Source: Treponema sp. UBA3813
GTDB taxonomy: Bacteria > Spirochaetota > Spirochaetia > Treponematales > Treponemataceae
Assembly (NCBI GenBank): GCA_002368605.1
Contig: DFEB01000054.1
Span: 1 to 35,735, forward strand
Direction of reading: 5' to 3'
Length of the DNA: 35,735 nucleotides
The notes beneath the pieces were generated by a model. That model ran no database searches. It was not told where the DNA came from and saw only the letters and a list, made by a program, of their open reading frames with translations. Position 1 is the stretch's first letter. Each line of letters begins with the position of its first letter. Positions 14,495 to 23,492 of the stretch are shown here, piece by piece. A program made the translations under genes and the position numbers.

Positions 14495-15432
14495 TGCGTG
14501 GCAGATTCGCGCCTTCTCCCAGCGGGCGGATGCATCTCGGAAATGTTTATTCCGCTCTCCTTTCCTATCTTTCGGCAAAAAAGCAGGGCGGTGAGTGGAT
14601 TCTTCGCGTTGAAGACCTTGACCGCCAGCGTTGTAAAAAAGAATATTCCGCGCAGTTGCTTGATGATTTGCTCTGGCTGGGCTTAAAATGGGACAATTTT
14701 TCTCCTGAGAAGGGCGGACTAGCCCCAGAGTTTTTTCAATCTAACCGCGATTCCTTCTATATAAGTGCCTTTAACTCTCTCTGTGAAAAAGGTCTTGTTT
14801 ATGATTGCTTTTGCCGTCGTGCCGATTTGCTTTCTGCTTCGGCTCCCCATGCCAGCGATGGAAGCCCGATTTATTCAGGAAAATGCAAGAGTCTTTCGGA
14901 AAATGAGCGTAACCTTCTATTAAAAACGCGTTCTCCTGCAAAGAGACTCATGGTCGAAGATAAATCAATTTCTTTTATTGACGGGCATTTTGGTGCTCAG
15001 AAATCCAATCTTCCTCGTGATGTGGGGGATTTTATCATTCGCCGTTCTGACGGAAATTTTGCCTACCAGCTTGCAGTGGTTGTGGATGATGCCCTTATGG
15101 GCGTGAGCGAAATTGTCCGGGGCAGGGATTTGCTCTCATCTGTGGGCGCGCAGCTTTATCTTTATGGAAAACTTTCTTTGATTCCGCCTGATTCTTTCCC
15201 CGAATTCTATCATCTGCCACTTTTGCTCTCTTGTGACGGACGGCGGCTTTCAAAGCGAAACAAGGATATTGATATGGGATTTTTGCGAGATAATTTTTCT
15301 GCTGTAGATTTGATTGGAAAAATCCTTTTTTTGAGCGGTTGCATTGAAAAAGAAGAGAAAATTTCCCTTGAAGAGGCCGTAGGCGAATTCGATTGGAAGA
15401 AAGTAAAAAAAGAAGATATTTTTGTAGCTTAA
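14494..15432 (+). CDS. gluQ: Glutamyl-Q tRNA(Asp) synthetase
   Basis: GluQ-RS (YadB) is a truncated GluRS paralogue that attaches glutamate to the queuosine base of tRNA-Asp without needing tRNA for activation. The 312-residue product has RGRFAPSPSGRMHLGN (HIGH-type motif at 14-17), LRVEDLDRQR, a zinc site made of C105, C107 and YSGKC near 131, and a KMSKS-like RRLSKRNKD (~251). It lacks the anticodon-binding half of GluRS, which together with the length separates it from GltX. Its presence implies queuosine-modified tRNA in this organism. Confidence 0.9.
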   Translation: MRGRFAPSPSGRMHLGNVYSALLSYLSAKKQGGEWILRVEDLDRQRCKKEYSAQLLDDLLWLGLKWDNFSPEKGGLAPEFFQSNRDSFYISAFNSLCEKGLVYDCFCRRADLLSASAPHASDGSPIYSGKCKSLSENERNLLLKTRSPAKRLMVEDKSISFIDGHFGAQKSNLPRDVGDFIIRRSDGNFAYQLAVVVDDALMGVSEIVRGRDLLSSVGAQLYLYGKLSLIPPDSFPEFYHLPLLLSCDGRRLSKRNKDIDMGFLRDNFSAVDLIGKILFLSGCIEKEEKISLEEAVGEFDWKKVKKEDIFVA

Positions 15433-15451
15433 AAAGCAGGTTGAACATCTT

Positions 15452-15480
15452 TTGTCATTATCGTATACTGATTGTATATT
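15452..15480 (+). promoter_or_regulatory. argJBD promoter
   Basis: TTGTCA (15452-15457), 17-nt spacer, TATATT (15475-15480); predicted start near 15487. Confidence 0.7.
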
Positions 15481-15488
15481 TATGTAAA

Positions 15489-15502
15489 TTTTATGCATAA
15501 AA
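15489..15502. promoter_or_regulatory. Palindromic operator candidate at the argJ transcription start
   Basis: TTTTATGCATAAAA is a perfect 14-bp palindrome at about +2 to +16. It is nested in a larger imperfect inverted repeat: TGTATATTTATG (15473-15484) against CATAAAAATACA (15496-15507). The position suits a repressor; an ArgR-type regulator is a guess because the A/T pattern only loosely resembles ARG boxes. Confidence 0.5.
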
Positions 15503-15522
15503 ATACATTTCGGGAGCGAATT

Positions 15523-16794
15523 ATGGCATATTCTTTCATTGATGGCGGCGTTACGGCTGCCCAGGGCTTTACGGCCAACGGAATCTTGAACAAAATCAAG
15601 TCTAGCCGCACAACGAACGATACGGCTCTTATTTTTTCAGAAAAGGTCTGCAATGCGGCGGGTGTATTCACTCAGAATCGGGTCAAGGCTGAATGTGTTA
15701 AGTTGACAAAAGACCATATCGCAAACGGCAAGGCTCAGGCTGTCATCGCCAACAGCGGTAACGCAAATGCCTGCACTGGCAAGGAAGGCTACGACAACGC
15801 AAACAAGGAAGCTGTGGCAGTGGCCGCAAAAATGAACATAAACTCTGACGATGTGCTTGTTCTCTCGACAGGCGTAATCGGTCAGCAGCTTCCTGTGGAA
15901 AAAATCCTCAACGGTCTCGACAAGCTGGCTGACGGTCTTTCAAAGGAAGGTCACAAAGAAGCCCGAATTGCAATCATGACCACCGACACCCACTATAAGG
16001 AAGTCGCCCTGGAAACTGTGATTGGCGGCAAAACCGTGCGCATGGGAACAATGGCCAAGGGAAGCGGCATGATTCACATCAATCTGGGAACCATGTTGGG
16101 CTTTATCACCACTGACTGCGCAATTTCTTCACAAATGCTTGAAAAGGCCTTGCGAATCTCTGCGGCAGGCACTTACAACTGCGTTTCAATCGACGGCGAC
16201 ACTTCAACGAACGATTCACTTCTCATTCTCGCCAACGGCATGGCAGGAAACGCAGAAATCACTAGCGAAGGGGCTGATTTTGACGCTTTTGTTGAGGCTT
16301 TGAACGCCCTTAACACTGAAATGGCAAAGAAAATCGCCGCTGACGGAGAAGGTGCGACACGACTTGTTACCTGCAATGTCGTTGGTGCTGACACGGTAGA
16401 AAATGCCCGCGGCTTGGCTAAGGCCGTCATCTGCTCAAATCTCGTAAAGGCTGCCTTCTTCGGAGCGGACGCAAACTGGGGCCGAATCCTTGACGCAATG
16501 GGCTACTCAGGCTTCTTCTTCACTCCCGAAAAAACTTCTGTCTCATTCTTGAGCCGTGAGGGTGCAAAACGCTACTTCGAGGACGGAAATGTGAACGGGG
16601 GCAAAGAGTCTTCAATCAAGGTCTTTGACCACGGAGTTCCGCTGAATTTCGACGAAGACTTGGCAAAGAAAATCCTCACCGAAGAAGCCGTGGACATTCT
16701 CGTGGAGCTTGAAGACGGAAAAGCAAAAGGCACGGCCTGGGGATGTGACCTCACTTACGATTATGTAAAAATCAACGGAGACTACCGTACCTAA
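15523..16794 (+). CDS. argJ: Bifunctional ornithine acetyltransferase/N-acetylglutamate synthase
   Basis: Transfers acetyl from N-acetylornithine to glutamate, recycling acetyl groups in arginine synthesis. The 423-residue product starts MAYSFIDGGVTAAQGF after a GGGAG ribosome site; the in-frame ATG at 15472 lies in the promoter. ArgJ is made as a precursor that cleaves itself at a Thr; here the site is KGSGMIHINLGTMLGF with Thr190 as the expected new N-terminus. Most ArgJ proteins read (A)TML after P-N-M; here it is I-N-L-G-T-M-L. AVIANSGNANACTG, IMTTDTHYKEV and DGDTSTNDS are all typical. First gene of argJ-argB-argD. Confidence 0.93.
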   Translation: MAYSFIDGGVTAAQGFTANGILNKIKSSRTTNDTALIFSEKVCNAAGVFTQNRVKAECVKLTKDHIANGKAQAVIANSGNANACTGKEGYDNANKEAVAVAAKMNINSDDVLVLSTGVIGQQLPVEKILNGLDKLADGLSKEGHKEARIAIMTTDTHYKEVALETVIGGKTVRMGTMAKGSGMIHINLGTMLGFITTDCAISSQMLEKALRISAAGTYNCVSIDGDTSTNDSLLILANGMAGNAEITSEGADFDAFVEALNALNTEMAKKIAADGEGATRLVTCNVVGADTVENARGLAKAVICSNLVKAAFFGADANWGRILDAMGYSGFFFTPEKTSVSFLSREGAKRYFEDGNVNGGKESSIKVFDHGVPLNFDEDLAKKILTEEAVDILVELEDGKAKGTAWGCDLTYDYVKINGDYRT

Positions 16795-16805
16795 TGGAGA
16801 AAATT

Positions 16806-17714
16806 ATGTCAGAAAATACAGAAAACGAAATGCGTGAAAAAATTGACCCGCGTGTGGATAACGCTCACTGGTCGGATGTTTTGGTTCAGGTTTTGCCTTA
16901 CTTCCGCCACTGGGTCGGAAAAACTGTCGTCGTAAAATACGGCGGAAACGCAATGCTCAACGAAGAGTTAAAAGCCGCCGTTATGAAGGACATCGTTTTG
17001 CTCAGTACAATCGGAATCAAGGTCGTACTGGTGCATGGCGGCGGCCCTGAAATCAACCACATGCTGGAGCGGGTCGGAAAAGAATCGAAATTCATCAACG
17101 GACTTCGCTACACTGACGCTGAGACAATGGAAATCGTTCAGATGGTTCTGACAGGAAAGCTCAACAAAGACATTGTCGGCATTCTCTTGCAGGAAGGCGG
17201 CAAGGCGGTAGGACTGTCTGGCGTGGATTCAGGTCTCTTGCGGGCAAAAAAAATCGACAAGGACGGAACAGATTTGGGCTTTGTGGGCGAAGTAACCGAG
17301 GTTCATCCCGAAATCATCCAGTCGCTTTTGGACGAGGGCTTTATTCCGGTCGTCTCAACGGTGGCCTTGGGTGAGTCAGGGGACAGTGCCCGCTACAATA
17401 TTAACGCTGACACTGCGGCGGCAAAAATCGCAATCGCTTTGAAGGCCGAAAAATTCGTTCAGCTCACCAATGTCGCGGGCGTTCTCCGTGACGTGAACGA
17501 CCCAAAATCACTGATTCAGCGAATCCACATCGAGGATGTCCAAAAATATTTCGACGACGGTACGATTTCAGGCGGCATGATTCCAAAAATCGAGTGCTGC
17601 ATGATGGCTCGTCAGGGCGGAGTTCCCCGAACTCACATCATCGATGGCCGGGTTCCGCACTCTCTTTTAATCGAGATGTTCAGTGACCGCGGTATCGGCA
17701 CGATGATTTATTAA
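16806..17714 (+). CDS. argB: Acetylglutamate kinase
   Basis: Phosphorylates N-acetylglutamate, the regulated step of the cyclic arginine pathway. Amino acid kinase fold: VVVKYGGNAML near residue 38, VLVHGGGPEINHML, LSGVDSGLLRAKKID, NINADTAAAKIAIAL and GGMIPKIECCMMA. The ~20-residue N-terminal extension (NTENEMREKIDPRVDNAHW) resembles the helix that supports hexamer formation in arginine-inhibited enzymes, so feedback inhibition is likely but inferred. The start at 16806 is preferred over 16794, which lies in the GGAG ribosome site directly after argJ. Confidence 0.94.
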   Translation: MSENTENEMREKIDPRVDNAHWSDVLVQVLPYFRHWVGKTVVVKYGGNAMLNEELKAAVMKDIVLLSTIGIKVVLVHGGGPEINHMLERVGKESKFINGLRYTDAETMEIVQMVLTGKLNKDIVGILLQEGGKAVGLSGVDSGLLRAKKIDKDGTDLGFVGEVTEVHPEIIQSLLDEGFIPVVSTVALGESGDSARYNINADTAAAKIAIALKAEKFVQLTNVAGVLRDVNDPKSLIQRIHIEDVQKYFDDGTISGGMIPKIECCMMARQGGVPRTHIIDGRVPHSLLIEMFSDRGIGTMIY

Positions 17715-17763
17715 AGACACGAATTATACTAACTATCACTAATTAAAATTGTGAGGAAAAAAT

Positions 17764-18933
17764 ATGGCTTCTAAAATTGTTGTGAATAATTACGGCTCAT
17801 TTGATGTCACCATGGTAAAGGGCAAGGGCTCAACCTGCTACGACATCAATGGCAAAAAATATATCGATTTTCTGGCAGGAATTGCGGTCAACTGTCTCGG
17901 CCACAATTTCAAACCTTTGGTAAAGGCGATTTCAAAGCAGGCGAAAAAACAGATTCATGTCTGCAACTATTTCGTAAGCGATGTGGGCGTTGAGTACGCT
18001 ACGGAACTTCTGGGAATCACGGGCTATGATGCCGTCTATTTCGGAAATTCCGGCGCGGAAGGAAACGAAGCCGCAATCAAACTGGCACGAAAATACGGCT
18101 ACCTCAATGGCGGCGAAAAACGACGGGTCATTTACACGCTGGAGTCTTCTTTCCACGGCAGGACCTTGGCGACTCTTACCGCCACAGGTCAGGAAAAATT
18201 CCATCCGGCCTGTTTTGCTCCTTATGTCGACTGCTTCAAGACGATTAAAGCCAATGACTGGGAAGCCATAAAAACCGCTTTTGACGACACAACGGCGGCT
18301 CTTTTGATTGAGTGCGTTCAGGGCGAGGGCGGAGTGAACATCGTTGACGCTGACTGGGCAAAGGCGGCCTCTGATGCGGCTCGTGCGGCTGGTGCTATCG
18401 TTATGGCAGATGAAGTTCAGACAGGCTTCGGCCGAACTGGAACTTTATTTGCCAGCGAAGCATTGGGCTTTGACCCGGAAGTGATTTCCTTTGCCAAGGG
18501 AGCTGCCGGCGGCGTTCCTTTCGGCGGCATTTTGATTAAGGGAAAGGCAGCCGATGTCTTTAAGGCTGGCGACCATCAGTCAACTTTCGGCGGAAATCCT
18601 CTTGCTTGTGCGGCGGGTCTTGTAGTTCTTCATGAGCTTGAAAAACCAGGCTTCCTTGAAAGCGTGGTCGAAAAGGGCGACTACATGAGAAAGGCAATCG
18701 CCGGCTTTAATGCAAAATGCGTCGGTGAAATCCGCGGAAAAGGCCTCATGATTGGAGTTGACATGATTAACGGAGCAAATGCGGTCGAAGTCGAGAAAAA
18801 ACTCCTTGCAAAAGGCTTGCTCACTTCAACGGCAGGGGCAAACACTCTCCGAATCGTGCCGCCTCTCAATATTTCATACAAAGAAATCGATGAAGGGCTT
18901 TCGATTCTCAAAGATGTGCTTTTAAGCGAGTAG
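17764..18933 (+). CDS. argD: Acetylornithine aminotransferase
   Basis: Class III PLP aminotransferase that makes N-acetylornithine from the semialdehyde and glutamate. Landmarks in the 389-residue protein: GIAVNCLGHNF, GNSGAEGNEAAIKLARKYG, SSFHGRTLATLTATGQ, ADEVQTGFGRTGTLFA and FAKGAAGGVPFGG with PLP Lys245, then HQSTFGGNPLACAAGL. Starts after GAGGA, 49 nt behind argB. argC and argF are not in the window, so the pathway is completed elsewhere. Confidence 0.92.
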   Translation: MASKIVVNNYGSFDVTMVKGKGSTCYDINGKKYIDFLAGIAVNCLGHNFKPLVKAISKQAKKQIHVCNYFVSDVGVEYATELLGITGYDAVYFGNSGAEGNEAAIKLARKYGYLNGGEKRRVIYTLESSFHGRTLATLTATGQEKFHPACFAPYVDCFKTIKANDWEAIKTAFDDTTAALLIECVQGEGGVNIVDADWAKAASDAARAAGAIVMADEVQTGFGRTGTLFASEALGFDPEVISFAKGAAGGVPFGGILIKGKAADVFKAGDHQSTFGGNPLACAAGLVVLHELEKPGFLESVVEKGDYMRKAIAGFNAKCVGEIRGKGLMIGVDMINGANAVEVEKKLLAKGLLTSTAGANTLRIVPPLNISYKEIDEGLSILKDVLLSE

Positions 18934-18953
18934 TTTGGAAGAAAAAGTGATTG

Positions 18954-19018
18954 AAAGAGGAAAAGAAACCGTCGCAAGCAAACTTGCTTAGCAAAAAGGT
19001 GTCGTTTCCTCTTTTTTG
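18954..19018 (+). terminator. Intrinsic terminator after argD
   Basis: AAAGAGG/CCTCTTT with a bulge, an inner AAAC/GTTT extension, and an apical AAGCAAACTTGCTT hairpin, followed by six Ts. The multi-stem plan loosely recalls the E1-E3 elements. Confidence 0.7.
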
Positions 19019-19051
19019 TTTTCTTAAATTCTGTTACAATAAATTTCCGTT

Positions 19052-20527
19052 ATGAAAAACGGATTTGATAATGAAAAGTATCTGCGGATACAGTCTGAGC
19101 ACATTAAGGAAAGGATTGCCAAGTTCGGCAATAAACTTTATCTGGAATTTGGCGGCAAATTATTTGACGATTACCATGCAAGCCGCGTTCTTCCTGGGTT
19201 CCAGCCCGATTCAAAACTGAAAATGCTCATGCAACTGTCTGATATGGCGGAAATCGTCATTGTAATCAGTGCAGTTGACATCGAAAAAAACAAAGTCCGT
19301 GGCGATCTGGGCATTACCTACGATAAAGATGTTCTCCGTTTGCGCGATGAATTTCAGAATCTTGGTCTTATGGTTGGTTCTGTCGTAATTACGCATTTTA
19401 AAGGTCAGGAAAGCGCAAAAGCCTTTAAGAATAAGCTCAAACGAATGGGCATCAACTGCTATTATCACTACATGATTGAAGGTTATCCTCAGAATGTTTC
19501 TTTGATTGATTCAGACGAGGGCTACGGAAAGAATGATTATGTTGAGACTAGCCGCCCCCTCGTTGTTGTTACAGCACCGGGACCTGGAAGCGGCAAAATG
19601 GCTGTCTGCTTAAGCCAGCTTTATCAGGAGCAGAAGAGGGGCATTAAGGCAGGATATGCCAAATTCGAGACCTTCCCAATCTGGAATCTTCCGTTAAAAC
19701 ACCCGGTCAACCTCGCTTACGAGGCCGCTACCGCTGATTTGAACGATGTGAACATGATTGACCCCTTCCATCTTGAGGCTTATGGAGAAACAACCGTAAA
19801 CTACAACCGCGATATCGAGATTTTTCCTGTCTTGAACGCGATTTTTGAAGGAATTTACGGCGAAAATCCATACAAGTCACCCACGGATATGGGCGTAAAC
19901 ATGGCCGGCTACTGTATTTTTGACGACGAGGCCTGCCGCGAAGCTTCAAATCAGGAAATTATCCGCCGTTATTACACCGCCCTTGACAATCTCATCGAAG
20001 ACAAGGGCAGCGAAAACGAAGTCAACAAAATCGCCCTTCTTATGAAGCAGGCAAAAATCACCGTTGAAGACCGCAAGGTCGTAGAGCCGGCAAATGAACG
20101 GGGTAACAAGGCAAGCGTTCCTGCGGCTGCGATTGAACTCAGTGACGGAACGATTATCACCAGCGAGACTTCAAGCCTTTTGGGAACTTGCGCCGCCCTC
20201 ATTTTGAACGCCACAAAACATCTTGCGGGCATTGACCACAAAATCAAGCTCATTCCAAAAGATATGATTGAGCCGATTCAGAACATGAAGGTCAATTATC
20301 TCAAAGGAAACAACCCCCGCTTGCACACGGACGAAGTTCTAGTGGCTCTGGCAATGCTCTCTCCATCCAATGAAAACTGCAGAAAGGCTATTGAACAACT
20401 TCCGAATTTAAATGGCTGTCAGGTTCATACAACGGTCATGCTTTCAGAAGTTGACCGAAAGATTTTTAAAAAGCTGGGCGTGGATGTCACTATGGAGCCG
20501 GTGCTTAAAACAAGCCGAAAACGATAA
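19052..20527 (+). CDS. DUF1846 family protein
   Basis: A 491-residue cytoplasmic protein of the DUF1846 family, known from structural genomics but without an established role. It opens GFDNEKYLRIQSEHIKERI and LYLEFGGKLFDDYHASRVLPGF, typical of the family, and contains VVTAPGPGSGKMAVCLSQLY, a P-loop-like segment suggesting nucleotide binding. Rossmann-like strands flank it. It is 3 nt ahead of the pyrophosphatase gene, so the two form an operon. TACAAT (19035-19040) lies 11 nt before the ATG with no clear Shine-Dalgarno. Confidence 0.88.
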   Translation: MKNGFDNEKYLRIQSEHIKERIAKFGNKLYLEFGGKLFDDYHASRVLPGFQPDSKLKMLMQLSDMAEIVIVISAVDIEKNKVRGDLGITYDKDVLRLRDEFQNLGLMVGSVVITHFKGQESAKAFKNKLKRMGINCYYHYMIEGYPQNVSLIDSDEGYGKNDYVETSRPLVVVTAPGPGSGKMAVCLSQLYQEQKRGIKAGYAKFETFPIWNLPLKHPVNLAYEAATADLNDVNMIDPFHLEAYGETTVNYNRDIEIFPVLNAIFEGIYGENPYKSPTDMGVNMAGYCIFDDEACREASNQEIIRRYYTALDNLIEDKGSENEVNKIALLMKQAKITVEDRKVVEPANERGNKASVPAAAIELSDGTIITSETSSLLGTCAALILNATKHLAGIDHKIKLIPKDMIEPIQNMKVNYLKGNNPRLHTDEVLVALAMLSPSNENCRKAIEQLPNLNGCQVHTTVMLSEVDRKIFKKLGVDVTMEPVLKTSRKR

Positions 20528-20530
20528 TTT

Positions 20531-22186
20531 ATGGAAAAAACGACTTACATTTTCGGACACAAAAATCCTGACACGGACTCGGTCGTTGCGGCCTCGGCTT
20601 ATGAAGCCTACAAAAATTTGCTGGGCTTTAAAGAATATAAGGCTGCCCGTGCGGGAAAGCTGAATCCTCAGACTGACTATATTTACAAAAAATTCGGCAT
20701 TACTCCGCCTGAATTTATCCCGGACTTGAATCCCCGCGTCGCATATTACATGACGGATTCCGTGGACATGGTTCATCAGATGAATTCCTTTTGGGCGGCA
20801 TCTCAGTTTATGCGTCGGACGGGTCGCCGGGTTCTTCCTGTGGTCGATGATGAAGGTCACTACAAGGGAATTTTGAATTTCAATTCATTTTCAAAGAATG
20901 TTTTTGAAATCTTGAATCCTGAGCACCATATTTCCGTTTTTACTGACATTCACCTTATGGCTCAAACCCTAAACGGTAAAATCCTTAATATGGGGGAAGA
21001 TGCCGAAGATTTGCACAAATATACCATCGTTTCTGGAGCTTCAAGCCTGGATTCTTTTAAAAAGACCCTGAGCGCCCACTCTCACGGAGGCATTGTCGTC
21101 GTTACGGGAGACAGGGAAGACATTCAGAAAGTATGCTTTGAGAATCATGTCCGTGCTGTTGTGTTGAGTGCGGGCCGCCTTCCTAGCGCAGAAATGCTTG
21201 AAGAGGCAAAAAAGGCGGGAACGAGCGTCATTGTCAGTAAGTACGATACGGCTTCTTCTTCCATGCTGATTTTGTATTCGACTCCCGTGCGAATGGTTTG
21301 CGATCAGGGAGTAAAGCCGATTAAGGGAGATGATTCCATTCAAAAAATCATGCCTTTGCTCAAAGCGGCTGATGGTCAGACTCTGCCTGTAGTGGACGAT
21401 GATGGAAAAGTCGAAGGAATTTTAAGTGAAATTGATATTCATCATGAGCCGAAAATTTCCCTTGCCCTGGTCGATCACAATGAAATGAGTCAGGCTGTAG
21501 ACGGAATCGAAAATTACTCAATCTGCGATGTAGTTGATCACCATAGAATCGGTTTTTCAAAGACTAAAGCGCCAATTTCTTTCATCAATATGCCTCTGGG
21601 CTCAACCTCAACGATTATCACGAAGCTTTTTCGGGATCAGAATCTTGAGATTCCTCTCCATGTGGCAAAACTCCTTCTTTGCGGCATTTTAAGCGATACG
21701 CTGATTTTGCAGAGCGCGACCACGACTCCTGTGGATGTGAATCTTGCGAATTTCCTTTCAGAAAAAACTGGCTTGAATATCAAGGATTTGGGCGAGGAAA
21801 TCATAAAGGCGGGAAGCAGAATCTCCGGGCGCACTTCTTACGAAGTCATAAATCAGGACATGAAGGAGTATAACGAAAACGGCGCGATTTTCACTGTGAG
21901 CCAGATTGAAGTAGATGGTACTGAAGAAGTGCTTGCTCGGAAGAATGAATTCTTGGACGATTTGGAAATTGCCCGAAGAAGCCACGGAGCGCTTTTTTCA
22001 ACGCTGCTCGTGACAGATATTTCAACTCTTTCTTCGGTCATGCTCGTGGCCAGCGAGGAGAAATTCATCCAGTGTCTGCATTTTCCCCAGCAGGAAGAGC
22101 ATGTTTATTTCTTAAAAGATGTGGTCAGCCGCAAAAAGCAGCTGATTCCAATGCTTACTGAAGTTCTTGCTTCTTACGGCGTGTGA
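20531..22186 (+). CDS. Manganese-dependent (family II) pyrophosphatase with CBS and DRTGG domains
   Basis: Hydrolyses pyrophosphate; the regulatory insert makes it adenine-nucleotide responsive in characterised relatives. The DHH domain begins YIFGHKNPDTDSVVAA (metal ligands His10, Asp14, Asp16) and is resumed after the insert with ALVDHNEMSQAV (~314) and VVDHHRIG (~335). The insert of about 240 residues carries a CBS motif (RRVLPVVDDEGHYKGIL), a DRTGG-like region and a second CBS (QTLPVVDDDGKVEGILSEID). The DHHA2 domain fills the C-terminus (FTVSQIEV, LLVTDI). At 551 residues it is the long CBS-PPase form. Its last 32 bp overlap the convergent transporter gene. Confidence 0.93.
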   Translation: MEKTTYIFGHKNPDTDSVVAASAYEAYKNLLGFKEYKAARAGKLNPQTDYIYKKFGITPPEFIPDLNPRVAYYMTDSVDMVHQMNSFWAASQFMRRTGRRVLPVVDDEGHYKGILNFNSFSKNVFEILNPEHHISVFTDIHLMAQTLNGKILNMGEDAEDLHKYTIVSGASSLDSFKKTLSAHSHGGIVVVTGDREDIQKVCFENHVRAVVLSAGRLPSAEMLEEAKKAGTSVIVSKYDTASSSMLILYSTPVRMVCDQGVKPIKGDDSIQKIMPLLKAADGQTLPVVDDDGKVEGILSEIDIHHEPKISLALVDHNEMSQAVDGIENYSICDVVDHHRIGFSKTKAPISFINMPLGSTSTIITKLFRDQNLEIPLHVAKLLLCGILSDTLILQSATTTPVDVNLANFLSEKTGLNIKDLGEEIIKAGSRISGRTSYEVINQDMKEYNENGAIFTVSQIEVDGTEEVLARKNEFLDDLEIARRSHGALFSTLLVTDISTLSSVMLVASEEKFIQCLHFPQQEEHVYFLKDVVSRKKQLIPMLTEVLASYGV

Positions 22187-23339
22187 TTAATCCCCAAAGA
22201 GCCGTGAGGGCGAATGTCACTGCCATGTCAAGGATTGTGCAGCCGAGAATGAAATCCACAGTCATAAGCAGGCGATAGAGCACGAATCCCAAAATCCAGA
22301 TGATGATTTTCGCAATGTCCACTTTCTTATCGGAAGAATCTCGCTTAACCACAAAGAAATCCGCAATCAAAATTGCAATCATTGGGGCAAAAACCGAACC
22401 GATGTAGTACAAGAAGTCGGTGATGTTGTCCATGTTGAAGAGAATTGCTCCCGCAGTTCCAAGAAGAGCTACCACAACGGCAGTCCATTTTCCGTCCAGC
22501 TTTTCAAATACTGTTTTGGCAGAAATTCCCGCGCTGAATGCGTCAAGGAAGGTGGTCGTAACCGTTGAAAGGACGATGATGATAAGCCCTGCGATTCCCA
22601 AGCCTGATTTTACAGCAATCTGTGCGATGTCGCTCTCGCCGGTGAAAATCGTCGCTCCCATACCGATAATGTACATCCAGCATGAGACGATTCCGTAAAT
22701 CAAAGAGCTGGCAAGAGTGGCGCGGAAGGGCTTTTCGGCTTCTTTCGTGTAATCAGAGATAAGGGGAAGCCAGGAAAGTGGCATTGCCACCGCCAGTTCC
22801 ACAGCCGCGCCAAAGGACATGGCTTCTTCAATGGCAGAGTCTGCAATCTTTTCGCCGAAGAAGATGATTTTGCACAAAACCAGAGTGAGGATAAAGAGCA
22901 GGCTCATGGTGACCACATTGATTTTTCCAAGGTTTGTGATTCCGATTACAATCCATAGAATAATCAGCGCACCGATGACGATTGCCCAAATCCACTTTCC
23001 GAATGAGAAAATCTCGTTTACGGCAAGGGAGCCGTCATAAATCATGATTCCAGTCCAGCCCACCAGCTGAAGGACATTCAAAAGTGCGAAGAATTTGCTT
23101 CCCCATGAGCCGAAACTGTATTTCGTGGTCTCCATGGCAGATTTTTTTGCAATTCCGCCGATGTATCCGGCAAAAAAGAGCAGGACGCATCCAATCAAAT
23201 GACCCAGCAAAATAGCCGCCGTTCCCCGGACAAATCCCAAAGGAGCGAAAAATGTGCCTGTAATAATCTCAGCGATAGATACCCCGGCGCCGAACCAAAT
23301 CAGCGCGTTAGAAAAGACAGATGTTTTTTTATTTTCCAT
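22155..23339 (-). CDS. cytX: Hydroxymethylpyrimidine permease, NCS1 family
   Basis: A 394-residue membrane protein with about 12 helices, belonging to the nucleobase:cation symporter-1 family (CodB/CytX). N-terminal SNALIWFGAGVSIAEIITGTF and GHLIGCVLLFFAGYIGG match the substrate-binding helices 1 and 2. Its position behind thiD and beside a TPP-riboswitch operon supports import of hydroxymethylpyrimidine for thiamine salvage over cytosine transport. It has an AAGGA ribosome site. Separated from thiD by structured element E3, which may trim read-through. The C-terminus (RRKKQELQ) overlaps the pyrophosphatase gene by 32 bp tail to tail. Confidence 0.87.
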   Translation of the reverse strand: MENKKTSVFSNALIWFGAGVSIAEIITGTFFAPLGFVRGTAAILLGHLIGCVLLFFAGYIGGIAKKSAMETTKYSFGSWGSKFFALLNVLQLVGWTGIMIYDGSLAVNEIFSFGKWIWAIVIGALIILWIVIGITNLGKINVVTMSLLFILTLVLCKIIFFGEKIADSAIEEAMSFGAAVELAVAMPLSWLPLISDYTKEAEKPFRATLASSLIYGIVSCWMYIIGMGATIFTGESDIAQIAVKSGLGIAGLIIIVLSTVTTTFLDAFSAGISAKTVFEKLDGKWTAVVVALLGTAGAILFNMDNITDFLYYIGSVFAPMIAILIADFFVVKRDSSDKKVDIAKIIIWILGFVLYRLLMTVDFILGCTILDMAVTFALTALWGLITRRKKQELQ

Positions 23340-23384
23340 GATAATTTCCTTGTTTTATGTAAGAGTAATAAATAGCAAATGATA

Positions 23385-23492
23385 AAAAGCATGCGGAATC
23401 GGGGTTGCGCTTAGCACTTTGTGCGTTAAACTCGCCTGAGCTTTGCTCACAGCGATGTTTGCTGGCGCGTTCCCGATGGGAGCATGATTTTT
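23385..23492 (-). terminator. Structured terminator element E3
   Basis: Same plan as E1. P1 AAAAAGCATGC/GCATGATTTTT (one mismatch); GGA/GGGA internal loop; P2 ATCGGG/CCCGAT; GTT/GTT loop; P3 GCGC.AGCA/TGCT.GCGC; P4 AAAC.CGC/GCG.GTTT; apical GAGC/GCTC. It abuts the thiD stop and ends in U runs. It has an extra GCACTTTGTGC hairpin in the left arm. Confidence 0.75.

Noticed and set aside
18954-19018. Fourth member of the E-element family
   Set aside because: The apical hairpin and multi-stem plan are reminiscent, but P2 and the GTT/GTT loop are missing.
15095-21343. Open frames antisense to gluQ, argJ, argD and the pyrophosphatase
   Set aside because: They lack ribosome sites and recognisable motifs and lie opposite strongly conserved genes; they are shadows.
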